From Muricea muricata (lineage: Eukaryota > Cnidaria > Anthozoa > Malacalcyonacea > Plexauridae): a DNA stretch of 64,000 nt. Numbering within the stretch: the stretch's first letter is position 1; every line of letters begins with the position of its first letter. Made by a program: the position numbers and the translations under genes. Shown here piece after piece: positions 1 to 10,889 of this stretch. The notes under the pieces were generated by a model, which saw only the letters and a program-made list of their open reading frames with translations, made no database searches and had not been told where the DNA came from. The stretch lies in assembly GCA_963855995.1 (NCBI GenBank), contig OY979718.1, positions 26,712,282 through 26,776,281 of the forward strand, in the 5' to 3' direction.

Positions 1-165
1 TATTTTCGCTCAAAAACAAACTTTCCACTCCTCGTAACTTTCCCCAGTCCTTTCGAACAAGCCATTTTCCCCGCGTGGTTCCCGCCTTTTGCTTCAAATT
101 TGGCTTCATCCAATCATAGGACGAAAACATAGGAGTTATCGTTCCAGTTGTATTAGAGTTCACTG
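1..165. repeat. Right end of a hAT-like nonautonomous element (family A)
   Basis: The stretch ends in GTTCCAGTTGTATTAGAGTTCACTG. The last bases (GAGTTCACTG) match the right terminus of the complete hAT element at 39334-40192, and the internal text (CCCAGTC, CCAATCATAGG, GTTATCGTTCCAG) recurs at about 17200-17354. The left end lies outside the window, so the target-site duplication cannot be checked. Confidence 0.6.
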
Positions 166-193
166 CCTGTGACTTATTATGTCATGTAGATTA

Positions 194-450
194 CTGTCGT
201 TCCAATTGTAGTATTCCTCGAATATTGATTCAATACATTTCCTCAGGTTGAAGAATTGAGTTGATAAAAAATTGATCAACTTCCTGTTATTAGCAGTTAG
301 CCAATAAGATATCACTTTGAGAACAACCTGATGAATCACAAACAAATATGAAGTAAACACAGGAAGTTGATCAATTTTCAGGAAGAACATTCATCAACAT
401 AGGAAATGTATTGAATCAATATTCGAGGAACACTTCAATTGGAACGACAG
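194..450. repeat. Palindromic MITE with TA target duplication (family B)
   Basis: The ends are inverted copies over about 50 bp: CTGTCGTTCCAATTG at the left, and its complement ending GGAACGACAG at the right. The middle is also partly self-complementary (GAAGTTGATCAATTTTC and relatives). TA flanks both ends (192-193 and 451-452), as for Tc1/mariner-type MITEs. A second, more diverged copy lies at about 4238-4514. No coding capacity is seen. Confidence 0.8.
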
Positions 451-839
451 TAAGCCCTTTACATGTGAAAGATTTTTTTATTTGTAACAGGGATATACTG
501 TAAGATAAGGTAGAGGGTCATTCATAAATTAAGGGTTCTGTTATGGATAAGGATCAAACTTCTTACTGCCAGTAATATAGAATTATTTGATCTCTAAAAC
601 GTCTAAGAAAATACTCAATATATACCTGAAGTCATGTAACTAAATTCTGTCAGTTCATGTATTACGAGTATTTATTAATAGATAGTGTCTACATGCCCTG
701 CATCCGGGTAGTATTTTCAATATTATACATGACTGACACATGACATCACCAGAAAATCATCATATACAAGGTTTTATTTAAAACTATTTATGTGTATTAC
801 TAAATTCACTTCACATATAATTAAAAAAAGTTACGATAC
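451..839. other. No gene recognised
   Basis: AT-rich sequence without a convincing exon. It probably belongs to intron 1 of the minus-strand gene that starts at 1116. Confidence 0.5.
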
Positions 840-1116
840 CTGCTGCAATGCGATCTTTAAGAACGTCTGAATTAGTGTAGTGGTTCATTTCATCGGTATT
901 TTCACTATGATCAGCCCTGACAGCGTTTGTCTCTTCAATTTCATCATCGTTTCCGCAGCTTATATTCGCTTCTTGTGTGACATCATTGCGACCCCGACGC
1001 CACTTTGTTGTTTTCGGTACAACTGCCGAGTAATCGGCATCATCAGGACATAAATTATACAATTTATATGGCCTTCGTTTTCTCTTTCCTTCGTTGCAAC
1101 TTTCCGCCATCTTCAA
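840..1116 (-). CDS. First coding exon of an unidentified gene (partial)
   Basis: I do not recognise the family. The frame begins with Met (a second Met is three residues in), followed by a basic patch (GKRKRRPYKLYN), a TTKWRRGRND segment and an acidic, Asn-rich tail. Coding probably stops at 840, where GCAGCAG is followed by the donor GTATCG; the open frame past that point is intronic. About 92 codons are present and the rest must lie to the left, outside or at the edge of the window. The basic N-terminus suggests a nuclear or DNA-associated protein, which is inference only. It is transcribed divergently from the BEN gene, with 336 bp between the two start codons. A transposon-derived gene is possible. 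Confidence 0.5.
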
Positions 1117-1452
1117 TCATGCTAGAATGTAAATAATTATTACCCAAAGATCCCCATAGATCCACAAAGATCCTTAATTCATACAACAACTCCTATAAGT
1201 TCCAGCTTAAAATCGGAATGAAACGTTAGGATGTCGCCATAAATCGGGAGATCTCGGACTGCCTCGGATGCTTCGGTCAATCTCGTGGTAGAATAATTCG
1301 AATATTCAATTTAAAATTCCAGCGCCAATGCGCCAAGCCAGGCCAAGCCGCTGCCATTCTGCAATTGTTTGTTGTCGAAGACGATTGTGTGATCAAGATT
1401 GTCGCTGTGATTGAATTGTTTTTTTTTAAAATATTGAATAAGAAACAACATT
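1117..1452. promoter_or_regulatory. Shared divergent promoter region (inferred)
   Basis: This is the only space between the start codons of two head-to-head genes, so both promoters should lie here. It contains short repeats of the form AAAGATCC/ATAGATCC near 1147-1170 and a GC-richer patch at 1225-1290. I see no canonical TATA box that decides either start. Confidence 0.45.
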
Positions 1453-4400
1453 ATGAAGTACGTATTAATCCATTGGATAAGTACTAACGAAACCAGCATT
1501 TTAACGTCAGAGTTTGTCCGCGACAAGACGATGTTGGATGATCCAAGTAAACAAGGAATGGTAATGTTTGGTCAAATCGGAATAAAACCGCCAAAATCTG
1601 GTTGGAAATCATATCTTGGTCGAGTAGTGGCCACCAGTGGTAAGAATTTATAAATGTTATGTTTTGTTGTTGTTTTATTGATCAATGATTTACCTATTAC
1701 CTTTCTCGATTGCTTTAAATATAATTTCCTTTAGGTTTATTGAAAGGAAGGATTTTACATCATGCATAAATCGCGTATTTACTGTTTTAGTTTTAACTAG
1801 AAATGTTTAATTTCGGGAGATATTGTTAGAAAAACCATTCTTATAACATTTATATATACGTATATATAAAAACCAGTAAAAATTTGAGAAGGATGCTCAA
1901 GGATGGATCTGATTTAAAATGGATTGTAAATTAATTTTTAGAAGGTAAAATGAAAAAAACCCGCCATGATTATAGCGGTTTGAGCCTGCGGTACGTAGCT
2001 GAACAATTTACCCTATGACGGCTTTTAATACATCATATAATGAGGTTATGCGTTGCTATTTTCCAATCGAGAAGAACTAGCCATAGGAGATGGAACAAAT
2101 ATTGCAAATAACCTTTGAGGCTTTTTCTTAAAGATAACAAGGAATCTTTTGTATACTTTGATCCAGTTTTACTCTTAAAGTTTCCTGCCACTTACTGTTT
2201 TTTCTCCAAATAATCCACAGATGCTTTGCAGTTCTCAATTAAGAAGTAATAGCCAAATTATATTTGTTGCTTATAGATAAAAAGTCGGAGATAGTAAAAA
2301 GAGAAAAGGATTTTATCAATGATTCGGATACACCCAAGGACAAGTATAGTGAAGATTCAGATGATAATGAAACTCTCACAAATAAGGAGATGAGTCCAAA
2401 CCCTGTACGACGTAGAGAAACTCAGTACAATATGGATAGCAAGGTTTGTAGTTTATGGGATATCTGGTGTTCAAATGCATGTGCCTAAGATACTGTATTT
2501 CATATAAGTCATGGTAATATATTTTTTTGTTTTCAATTTAGAAATTATCTCCAGGCAAAGCCAAAAAGAAAGCTGAGATGAAAGCCTACAAAAAGATTTT
2601 AAGACAGGCTGCCATGGAACCAAAAACTGTAAATATCATCGATGAAGAAGAGATAGATGATGTATTGAGAGATGAAATAAATCATTATTCAGCATCAGTG
2701 CCTTGCCAAGAAAATGTTACCCAGATCCACAATGGTGATGGTAGCATAGAACAACTGGAACATGAAGTGAAAGAGTTGCGAAAAGTTATTGTGTCATTGA
2801 CCAGCAGTAAGTTTATAGAAAATTGTGATAATAGCCTTTTTAATGATCACGCTCCTATTTTTTGATGATCATACTCCCTCTTTTATGGGCCTTTGGTGGC
2901 TCAAACCATTCACCTTTTACTTCTAAGGTCACAGGTTTAATGTGAATAGAGTGTCAGTCAATGCTCTGCTGAAAGTTGTGGTTTTTCTAGGTAGTAACTC
3001 CAGTCTACTCCCACAGAGAAACTGCTCACTACCCATTCATCAATAGATGGCGAGAAGCAAAACAATCATCTTCCTAGAGATTTCTTTTTTGAAATTGCTA
3101 AAAATTCAATTGTTTTTTGAATATTTCATGTTTGATCTTTAATTCTAATAAAGCAACTAGATTACTCTGCCTCAATTTCTGTGAGATGACAGTTAGTTCG
3201 GGCTTCTCCCTTATCAACTATCACCTCATAGAAATCGTGATTGAAAATATCTACCGGCATATTGGCATTTTTCCTGCCTACATAGTTGTTTAAATAGGAA
3301 GCTGTGTTTTCCAACGAATCAAGTTATGGAAAATTGCACTATATACAGTTAGCAATAAAGTAGACTTCACTTCTTTTTACTAATTTATGCATAATGTTCA
3401 AGGCCATCAGAAGTGGGCGGGGGGGAGGCTGGGGGGGGGGGCTTGAGCCACCCAATAATTTCTAACTGTATAAGGTAGACCAAAACACTTAGACCAGTGA
3501 AATACAAACCTTATTTAGATTTGTTAAAAAAAATGAATGAACCTATGCTTGCACTCGGTATGCTTCTAGCACACATGCTACAAGCTATTTCTGACTCGCT
3601 GTTCAGTTCAATCCTGATCGACTGTTATTCTAATTTGTAATGGGCTTTTCGGTAAGATATCACTTCCCAAAATGCTAGAAATCGTATTTTGGGGGTTCTA
3701 AATTTTAAAATTATCTGAGGGTGTATGCCTCCAGACCCCCCTAGGTTTCTAATGTTGCCAGCCCCCCCCCCCATATCCATTTGCTTCCGACGGCCTTGAT
3801 GTTCTATGTCTTTATAAAGTGTTTTGCTGTTTAATTTTGTGCATCTTTAGTCTGTAACTGGTCTTTATAATTATAAAAAAATTTCTATCTTATAGATATC
3901 CCCAAGCTGATAGATCAGGCAATCAGCTCTAATGCTGTACTCAGAGGGATTAAACAATTAACTGAAAAGAAAAATGAACCCAAGCGTTTGTTCTCCATCG
4001 TTGAAGCTGATGGTGGTAAATCCTGCGCAAGTTCGCCATTTCAAGTGAGGAAAAAGCCATCCCTGTGCAGGAATGAATTGCTCCTCCAAGGTGAAAGAAA
4101 ATCTTCATCACCACCCCTATCTGAGAGAAGGGACAACCTCTCAGACAGAGACTCAGAAGAAGAGTCGAACAAAGAAAACATATCATTCTCAGGATCAAAA
4201 TTACAGGTAAACATCACCTTCATGTTTGCATGTATTACCATCATTGCAATGGAAATGTTGATAAAATATTGTATCAATTTGTTTCTTCAAGTTGATCAAT
4301 TCATGTGATAGAAAATTGACCAACTTCCTGTTAGCCAGTTAGCTAATTAGATTTTACTTCAGAATGTATTGACCAATCACAAACACATATGAAGTAAACA

Positions 4401-5380
4401 CAAAGGAACTCGAGCAATTTTCAAGGAACTTGATCAATTTTCTATCAAATGAATTGGTCAACTTGAGGAAATAAATTGATACAATAATTTATCAACACTT
4501 CCATTGCAAGGACAGTCGTGTATAAACTTTAATTGGTTTTGCACCAATTATACTTATTATCAGTTAATGCTTCCTACCAGCTAACAGGTTACATTACACA
4601 TTGTTGCACACCACATGCATGTCCCCTATAAATAATAGGAGAATAACCCTTGAAATTTTTCTCTTAACCCTTGAAATTTTTCTCTTATTCCAAGAAAGTC
4701 TAATAATTTAAAGTGCGGACCTCTGGAACTTCCTGAAGAACTGAAGTTGTGTGGGTTATGTATGAGTGAAATCCAGTTGTAACCATGTCCCTGGCAACCC
4801 CCAGATTTATGATTATTTCTGTATATTAAATAATATTTATATTCTAAAAATAACATTTGCAGAGTTTAAACATTTGATTAACCATTCATATAGTTGTGAC
4901 ATCTAATTTTAGACAAAATTCCGGAACTAGGACTACCCCTTTAGTGGCGCATTTGACTGTAGTTTCTGCCTTTAGTTGCGATTGGATTTGACTCTTATGT
5001 TGCAAAATAATTTGTAAATGGGAATTTGAAGCTTGCCAATAATGGAGTGTACATAAGTTTTCAATTTTTAAACAAATATGCTGTTTAGTATAGAGACATG
5101 TAAGTTGTGTCCAAAGAAATTTGGGCACAATTGTTTGTTAAATTTGTACTATAGGTTTTTTATACAAGGAATATGTCTATGATAATGTCTTCAATTCTTT
5201 AGAATTTAATCGATCCTGTACAAATGAATGAAATTAACCGGTGCTCCTCTTTCAAGAAGATGGCTTCAAGCTTTCTAACTGCAATATTTACAAAAAATGT
5301 GCTGTCTGAATCATCAGTAACTGGGAGAGGCAAAGAAAGCAGACCACCGCTGGACAGAACAAAAGTTGAACTGATTATAG
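1453..5380 (+). CDS. BEN-domain protein, exons 1-5 (last exon displaced)
   Basis: Five exons join in phase: 1453-1639, 2277-2443, 2542-2806, 3896-4206 and 5203-5380, with donors such as GTAAG and pyrimidine-rich acceptors. The final exon (9468-9577) would bring the protein to 405 residues. Residues 1-62 (YVLIHW..., GWKSYLGRVVATSG) look like the Tudor-like N-terminus seen in some BEN proteins. An acidic linker and a basic region follow, then a short coiled coil (about 185-205) and a Ser-rich segment. Residues from about 318 are the first half of a BEN domain (FKKMASSFLTAIF, then SSVTGRGKE and PPLDRTKVELII). BEN domains bind DNA and act in chromatin repression. The domain is completed only by the exon beyond the transposon at 5499-9467, so this copy is probably non-functional. 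Exon calls are strong; the N-terminal domain name is weaker. Confidence 0.85.
3399..3798. repeat. MITE in a BEN-gene intron
   Basis: The ends are inverted (CAAGGCCATCAGAAG at the left; the complement of CAAGGCCGTCGGAAG at the right) and are followed inward by long G or C runs. The flanks share ATGTT, possibly a 5-bp target duplication. It lies in the intron between 2806 and 3896, so it does not disturb coding. The superfamily cannot be assigned. Confidence 0.65.
4238..4514. repeat. Second copy of the family-B MITE
   Basis: It shares the family-B plan: ends that read CATTGCAATGGAAATG and the complement ending CATTGCAAGGACAG, and a core with GACCAACTTCCTGTTAGCC and AACACATATGAAGTAAACAC as in 194-450. 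It is more diverged than the first copy. It lies in the intron after the exon ending at 4206. Confidence 0.75.
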
Positions 5381-6005
5381 GTTTGTTCTACTATACAATT
5401 TATATCTCATTTCTTATTTTTAGTTACTTGGAATCAATTATGTTTTGTATACGTATTAAATAATTGTGTTAATTTTATGGGTTTTTTGTGCGTAGATTAG
5501 ACAGATTTAGATCGACGACGCGAACGTCAACACGACGTAAAATTGTGCGCAGAGAACTGGGTCGACGACGGCGTCGTGTTGAGTACTTAAACTGATTTAG
5601 ATTGAACGTTCAGAACAGTTCAGGACGCCAAAAGCAAAAGGAAACATGTTTAATAAATACAAAGATTTTCAAATGGAAATCATGTAAATAAACGGTTCTT
5701 TTCGATAAATATGAGAGTGGAAATTATGATGTTCGTACGAAATGGACATAGTAGAAACCAAAGAAATTATTGACAGTTATTAAAGTTTGTTTACACAGTC
5801 TGTACATCACATATAAATTTATACCTAAAATATGACTATATATAATGAGTAAAGAGAACTTCTAAGTTTGAATATTTTTTTAATATTATTCTTTGTGATT
5901 GTTCACAATTCACAAAATTGCTTTTGAAATAAATTTGGTGTTCAAATTTCGTAATGATGTCGTGATATATTTTTATAAATAAAATACAGTTAGGTTTAGT
6001 TTGTG

Positions 6006-7082
6006 ATGGCGCGTGGGGGTTTGCAGTCAGTTCGCGATGCTTTAATTCTTGCCAGACAACAGCAGTATATCTCTGATACCGAATTTATTTTGTTGTATGA
6101 ATGTAATTTGTCGAAACCTTTATTCCCCTACTGGAAGTTTGAATTGTTTGATTTGAACTCTTGGGACGATGAAGAATGCAAGATCGAGCTGAGATTTGCG
6201 AAGTCAGACCTGCCGTTGATGAAGCGTTTGCTCGGAATTCCTGACAGGATTACATGTCAGCAAGGAACCACATGTTCTGGAATCGAAGGGCTATGTATTT
6301 TCCTGAAACGACTCGCTTACCCATGCAGATATTCCGACATGGCGATCCGATTTGGTAGAAACCCAACTGAGATATGCCTGATATTTAATGAAGTTCTTGA
6401 TATGGTTTATGATGCACATCACCACCGCCTGGCAAGTTGGAATCAGCCTTTTTTGCAATCACATCTGCTACAAAATTGTGCTGGTGCAGTACATAACAAG
6501 GGTGCCCCATTGGACAACTGTTTTGGATTTATCGATGGTACTGTTCGCCCAATTGCTCGACCAAAATACCACCAGAAAGTGATGTACAATGGTCACAAAA
6601 GGGTCCATTCCATTAAGTTTCAAAGCGTTGTGTTGCCAAATGGTATTATTGCTAACCTTGCTGGACCTTACGAAGGTAGAAGACATGATAGTACGTTGCT
6701 TCATGAATCAGGACTTTTGGCTTCCTTACAGCAAATTGCCTTCCACAATAACAAACCACTATGTTTGTATGGCGATCCAGCCTACCCACTGGGGGTACAT
6801 CTACAAGCACCCTTTAGAAATCGGGAACTTACACCAGAAATGAGGGAGTTCAACAAAGCTATGAGTGCTGTCAGAGTCTCAGTGGAGTGGATGTTTGGTA
6901 ACATCACCAAATATTTCAGCTTTGTTGACTTTAAAAGGCAGATGAAAGTCAATTTAAGTTCCATTGGAAAGATCTACTGTGTGGCTGCATTACTTCAGAA
7001 TGCTCATACCTGCCTGTATGAGAACATTGTTTCTGAAACCTTCAAATTACAACCTCCAACAATTAATGAATATTTCTGGTGA
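6006..7082 (+). CDS. Harbinger-type DDE transposase
   Basis: An unbroken frame of 358 residues starting at the ATG at 6006; a GTG codon just upstream is not needed as the start. It belongs to the DDE_Tnp_4 / HARBI1-like family, which cuts and pastes DNA. The catalytic signatures are all present and in order: FIDGTVRPIARP near residue 175 (first Asp), EGRRHDSTLL near 225, LYGDPAYPLG near 255 (second Asp region) and VSVEWMFGNI near 293 (Glu). The length matches the family (about 350-400). The upstream GTTTGTG context and a lack of convincing acceptors suggest a single-exon gene. It converges on the Myb-like gene, with a MITE between them. No internal stops or frameshifts are seen. Confidence 0.95.
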   Translation: MARGGLQSVRDALILARQQQYISDTEFILLYECNLSKPLFPYWKFELFDLNSWDDEECKIELRFAKSDLPLMKRLLGIPDRITCQQGTTCSGIEGLCIFLKRLAYPCRYSDMAIRFGRNPTEICLIFNEVLDMVYDAHHHRLASWNQPFLQSHLLQNCAGAVHNKGAPLDNCFGFIDGTVRPIARPKYHQKVMYNGHKRVHSIKFQSVVLPNGIIANLAGPYEGRRHDSTLLHESGLLASLQQIAFHNNKPLCLYGDPAYPLGVHLQAPFRNRELTPEMREFNKAMSAVRVSVEWMFGNITKYFSFVDFKRQMKVNLSSIGKIYCVAALLQNAHTCLYENIVSETFKLQPPTINEYFW

Positions 7083-7265
7083 ATCACACTAACAAATCTC
7101 CACTAAACATGTTTAACAGTTGTTGATAAATATTACAATTCTTGACATAATTTGTTTGCACATAGTTATGAAAGAATTGAAATTTAAAGGTACCTAAAGT
7201 TGCAACCTTAGGTCTCTTCCTAAGTAACATTCTTGTAATATTGGGTTGTCTAAAAATTATGCTTA

Positions 7266-7480
7266 GGGACTGGTCATAAAGTATGGGGGGGGGCTATAAA
7301 AATTTAATTATTAAAAGGCTAACTTTGTGTGGCCCACCCCTGATTTTCCTACAAAATATACATGACCCACCCCTATTTGGCACTAGAAATCCTTAAATAT
7401 CACCCCAGTATATCCTTAAAATTTTCATGACCCACCCCTCAATTTCCATAGCCCCCCCCCCCTACTTTATGACCAGTCCC
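7266..7480. repeat. Harbinger-like MITE (TTA target) nested in the transposon
   Basis: The termini are GGGACTGGTCATAAAGTA and its exact complement, followed inward by G or C runs, with TTA on both sides (7263-7265 and 7481-7483). It lies between the two transposon genes. A related end (GGACTGGTCATAAAG) occurs at about 42450. Confidence 0.85.
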
Positions 7481-7774
7481 TTAGTGTGAAATCTAAGGAT
7501 GCAAAGACATAAGGAAGGCATGCGTGAACCCCTCCCCCAACAGTCTGTGCAGGAAGAGCTGATTAATTAGCAAAAAAAAATTCAGTTTGAATCTTTGTAA
7601 ATAAAATAATTTATTGAATGTTGTTTAATTGGTGCAAAATAGGCCTGTCTTGCACCTAAAATATGTAACAAGTATTAATGATTGTCACAAATGTTGTATA
7701 ATTAATAAATCAAATTTGTTGATAATTCCATATTAAATATTTATGATAAACAAATCTTTTAAAAGTATGTAATG

Positions 7775-8812
7775 TTACTCCTTATTTTGGAAAATTTTGG
7801 CCATCAGTTGAGTTTGTTGCTGCATAATAGCCATCATTTGCTGTTGCATCAGATTAAATTGTTGTTGTTGTTGTTCTTGTTGCTGCTGTTGTTGAAGTGC
7901 TTGCTGCTGCATGTACTGGTCAGACAACTTCATCTGCATGGACATTTGCTGTTGGGTTTGCTGTAACACCTGTAACATTTCAGTATGCTGTAGCCTTTGC
8001 ATTTCCATTTCTTCCCTCTTGTTGTTTTGCTCAATTTCTTTTTCCTTACTTTCACATTCAATTCTTCCTTTCAACCAATCTAGCATATCCCCTGAACTTC
8101 TTCTCTTCTTTATTGGCTCTTCTCCTTCATGATCCCCTCCTATTCTTTTCTTTGTTTGACTAAACCTTTCCATGGCCCTTGCTCTCATCTCCAATGCTTG
8201 TCCCTTCTCGTTCTCGATTCTCTTCTTTCTTGCTTCTTCTTCAATTGCACCCATTTGCTCTGTTTCATCCTCGACATCAATTAGATCTTCCAGCAACTGT
8301 TCTTCTTCTGTGAGCTCACTCCCACCTTCCCCTGTTGATCTTTCTTCCCTAGCCATTCTTGCACGGTAATTTTTTGACATGGTGTTGTAATGGTCTCTGA
8401 CTGACCTTGACGTAACTTCATCACCCACAGCATTCATTTTGATTGCAATGGTCTGCCAAAGTGTGCCCCGCTCCTTCGATCGTAACTTGTGGGTTAGCAC
8501 CCCTTCTGCTGCCACCTCTTTCAAAAGGAACAATTCCTTGTCTTTTGTCCATACCATATGTAATCTATAAATACATTAATTTTTTCATAAGTATTTCGTT
8601 TTTAAATTTGAGGATCTCCTTCCTAAGGTTGCAAGGCTTTCTGGAAGGAGTTGAAAACAAATAAAAAATAGACCTGCCATGCATTTAGAGCTAGCTAGGT
8701 TACATATACATGTACAGACACAAATATATAAAATAGCAATATAAAAACAACCAAAAACTTTAAAACTCGTTTTAAAATACCTTTTCTTCTCGCTGTTTTC
8801 GTTGGTGGCCAT
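7775..8812 (-). CDS. Harbinger Myb/SANT-like DNA-binding protein, two exons
   Basis: The main exon, 8564-7775, contains an N-terminal Myb/SANT-like fold: WTKDKELFLLKEV, LWQTIAIKMN and SVRDHYNTMSKNY fit a trihelical SANT/MADF-type domain. An acidic segment (EEEQLLEDLIDVEDE), a basic segment with KKRIG and KKRRSS, and a long Gln/Met-rich coiled tail follow. A 32-bp first exon (8812-8781, MATNENSEKK) joins in phase: AAAAG|GTATTT donor, TTTATAG|A acceptor. The Met at 8557 is an alternative start. In Harbinger transposons this second protein escorts the transposase to the nucleus and to the termini. The CAG/CAA tract at about 7860-7920 is a likely length polymorphism. Confidence 0.88.
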
Positions 8813-9467
8813 TATAAAATGTACGTCAGTATCTAGATAAAAATAGAAAACATACTTTTTTAAAAACTAGTATACAACTTATTACAACATAAATGTCCAA
8901 AAACGCTCGTAATATTTTAAAACGTATAAATTGTAAACACAGCTAGGTTGCCAACGGCCCGACTGCAGCAGCGAAACTCCCACAAAACTTTGTTAATATT
9001 TTCTTATGGAACTCGTAAACAAAGCTGGTGGTTTAGCTAAAACTTTTACAATTAGAGTCAAGGTCTTTAAGGATATTGATAGCAAAATGTTTGACATCTT
9101 TTGTACGACAAAGCAGGACAAACTGACAAAGCAAAGTTGGACAAAGTAACAAACATTGGCTGCATAAATTATGAAACAATGGCTAGCTGCAAAACTCAAA
9201 ATATCGATAGTTCATTGGTCAAAATAAGGTCTATTTATAGCAATTATTGTCGAATTTAAACTAGGAATACTTTTAATGTCTACTTACCCCTTTCTCAGCA
9301 CAAAAAATCGACACAAAATCTAACGTCCTGACACGACGTAAAAAATTGATTTTCGCGTCTTCAAAAGCCCGTGGACGACGTCGCGACAAACTAAAACGTT
9401 AACTTTCGCGCCATATAACGCCATCTTACGTCGTGTTGACGTTCGCGTCGTCGATCTAAATCTGTCT

Positions 9468-9577
9468 ATTATGTTGTAAAGAAGTTCCCAGATGCTAACG
9501 AATATGCAATTAAAGCAGCAATGGCCCAGAAATGCAAGGACATTCGACATGCAATGGAATGCAAGAAAAATAAGTAA
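9468..9577 (+). pseudogene. Final BEN-domain exon, severed from its acceptor
   Basis: Reading AT|TAT GTT GTA from 9468 gives YVVKKFPDANEYAIKAAM and then a basic C-terminus ending KKNK and TAA. Joined to the exon ending at 5380 (phase 1), it completes the BEN domain (VELII-D-YVVKKFPDANEY). The original acceptor (GTGCGTAG, 5488-5495) now lies on the far side of the Harbinger element. No AG stands directly before 9468, so normal splicing into this exon should fail. Excision of the transposon would restore it. Confidence 0.85.
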
Positions 9578-10059
9578 TATTAGGGAAAATCGGACAGCTA
9601 AAATTTGTAGGGTAGTGGCATGTAAGGTAAATGGTAATTAATAGTCAGATCAAGGTTAGAATAATATCTTTATGTAATGTGTGCAGCTAACCTCAAAATA
9701 TTTCAGTACTTGAAAAAGCATTGAATATCATGACATTTTTCACTGAGATTACTTTCATCATATTCTTTTGCTTCTCAAAATGACCATATTTAGATTTTGT
9801 TTTGCAATAACTATAACAAAATTATATTGGCTAAGATTTTGTGCTGTCACGATTTGCTATTAAGTCGTTCAGATGAATCTTTTGATTTGTAATGAATTAT
9901 TTGAGGTTAGGTGAGTTATAGATAATTAATATTTACTTTCTATTTATAATATATTTCTTATTGGTGCAAAATATGACCATCTATTTTTAATAAGAATATT
10001 TGGCAATTGACTGTTGTGCAATTTCAAAACAAGACCAGTCTTTTTTACTCACAGGTAAC
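9578..10059. other. BEN-gene 3' flank, no gene recognised
   Basis: AT-rich sequence directly after the BEN stop codon. It should hold the BEN 3' UTR, but I cannot place a definite polyadenylation signal. No exon on the minus strand looks like a continuation of the FN3 gene. Confidence 0.5.
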
Positions 10060-10291
10060 TCACATGTGATATTACAAAATGACTCACATGTGAATTTGGA
10101 ACTATCACATGTGATGTTCACACATGTGGTGTTCTCACATGTGATATTACAGTATTACTCACATGTGAATTTGGAACATTCACATGTGATTTTCTCACAT
10201 GTGACTCACATGTGATATGAAAATCACATGTGAAATCTGGTGGTTCCAAATTCACATGTGATATTATCACATGTGAAGAGACATGTGTTTT
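10060..10291. repeat. Cluster of CACATGTG palindromes
   Basis: Twelve full copies of the 8-bp palindrome CACATGTG (mostly TCACATGTGA) occur in about 230 bp, at irregular spacing of roughly 10-35 bp, plus a partial ACATGTG copy. The spacers repeat short phrases such as ATTTGGAAC and ATATTAC, so this is a diverged minisatellite. Each unit contains an E-box (CANNTG). It abuts the 5' end of the LINE fragment. Confidence 0.9.
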
Positions 10292-10319
10292 TTTCATAAG
10301 GGAACAATATTACAAATAA

Positions 10320-10889
10320 CGAGATTATCATGTCATCAGGAAAGATCGGAATGCCGACAAACGGGGAGGCGGAGTCCTAATTGCTCTACGTGTAAGAATT
10401 GCTTTCAACAAAATAACTTCAAGGTCAAAGTCTCTAAACTGGTCGGATCGTCTAGAAATACTGGCACTTGAACTAACACAGTCAAATTCCAAAAAGACTC
10501 TGGTTTGTGTTTGTTATCGACCACCTAATTTCGACTTGAATGAATGGCTAGAGTTGTTCACGACATTTCTAGAGGAAACATCTCACTATGATAAAGTTCC
10601 TGTTGCCCGTGATTTTAATTTTCCTGATCCAACTTGGAACTCCAATGAAGTGGCAATCACGCCAGAAAGAAATACCTTGGCCGGGTCTTCCAAATTTAGA
10701 GAACTCACGTTTGATTTCTTCCTTGAACAAGTTAACATGTTCCCAACCAGGAAAAACGACATCTTAGACCTCGTTCTGACGACTACTCCAGATAACATTG
10801 TTAATCTGTCATGTATTTCTGCAAGATCAGTAGATCTTTCAAGTGACCATAAACTGATATTCTTTGACTTCCTAATGCATGTAAAATAA
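10320..10889 (+). pseudogene. LINE endonuclease domain remnant
   Basis: Translation gives DRNADKRGGGVLIALR, then VCVCYRPPNFDLNEW, then RDFNFPDPTWN and SSDHKLIFFDFL. This is the apurinic-like endonuclease (EEP superfamily), which nicks target DNA for reverse transcription. The DFNFP and SDH motifs are recognisable, but the Gly before DFN is lost and the N-terminal half is missing. The frame ends at a stop at 10889. Confidence 0.85.

Larger units (their letters stand above)
5499..9467. mobile_element. PIF/Harbinger DNA transposon, apparently complete
   Basis: The element is 3,969 bp with perfect terminal inverted repeats of about 42 bp starting AGACAGATTTAGATCG. Both flanks carry ATT (5496-5498 and 9468-9470) as a 3-bp target duplication. 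The usual Harbinger TTA can also be read if the ends are shifted by 1-2 bases. It encodes the two proteins typical of the superfamily on opposite strands: a DDE transposase (6006-7082) and a Myb/SANT-like protein (8812-7775). The subterminal regions repeat CG-rich motifs (GTCGACGACG, CACGACGTAA). Perfect ends and unbroken frames suggest recent activity. It separates the last BEN exon from its splice acceptor. Confidence 0.93.

Noticed and set aside
10000..10215. Frame with repeated Ser-His-Val
   Set aside because: Translation of the CACATGTG palindrome cluster.
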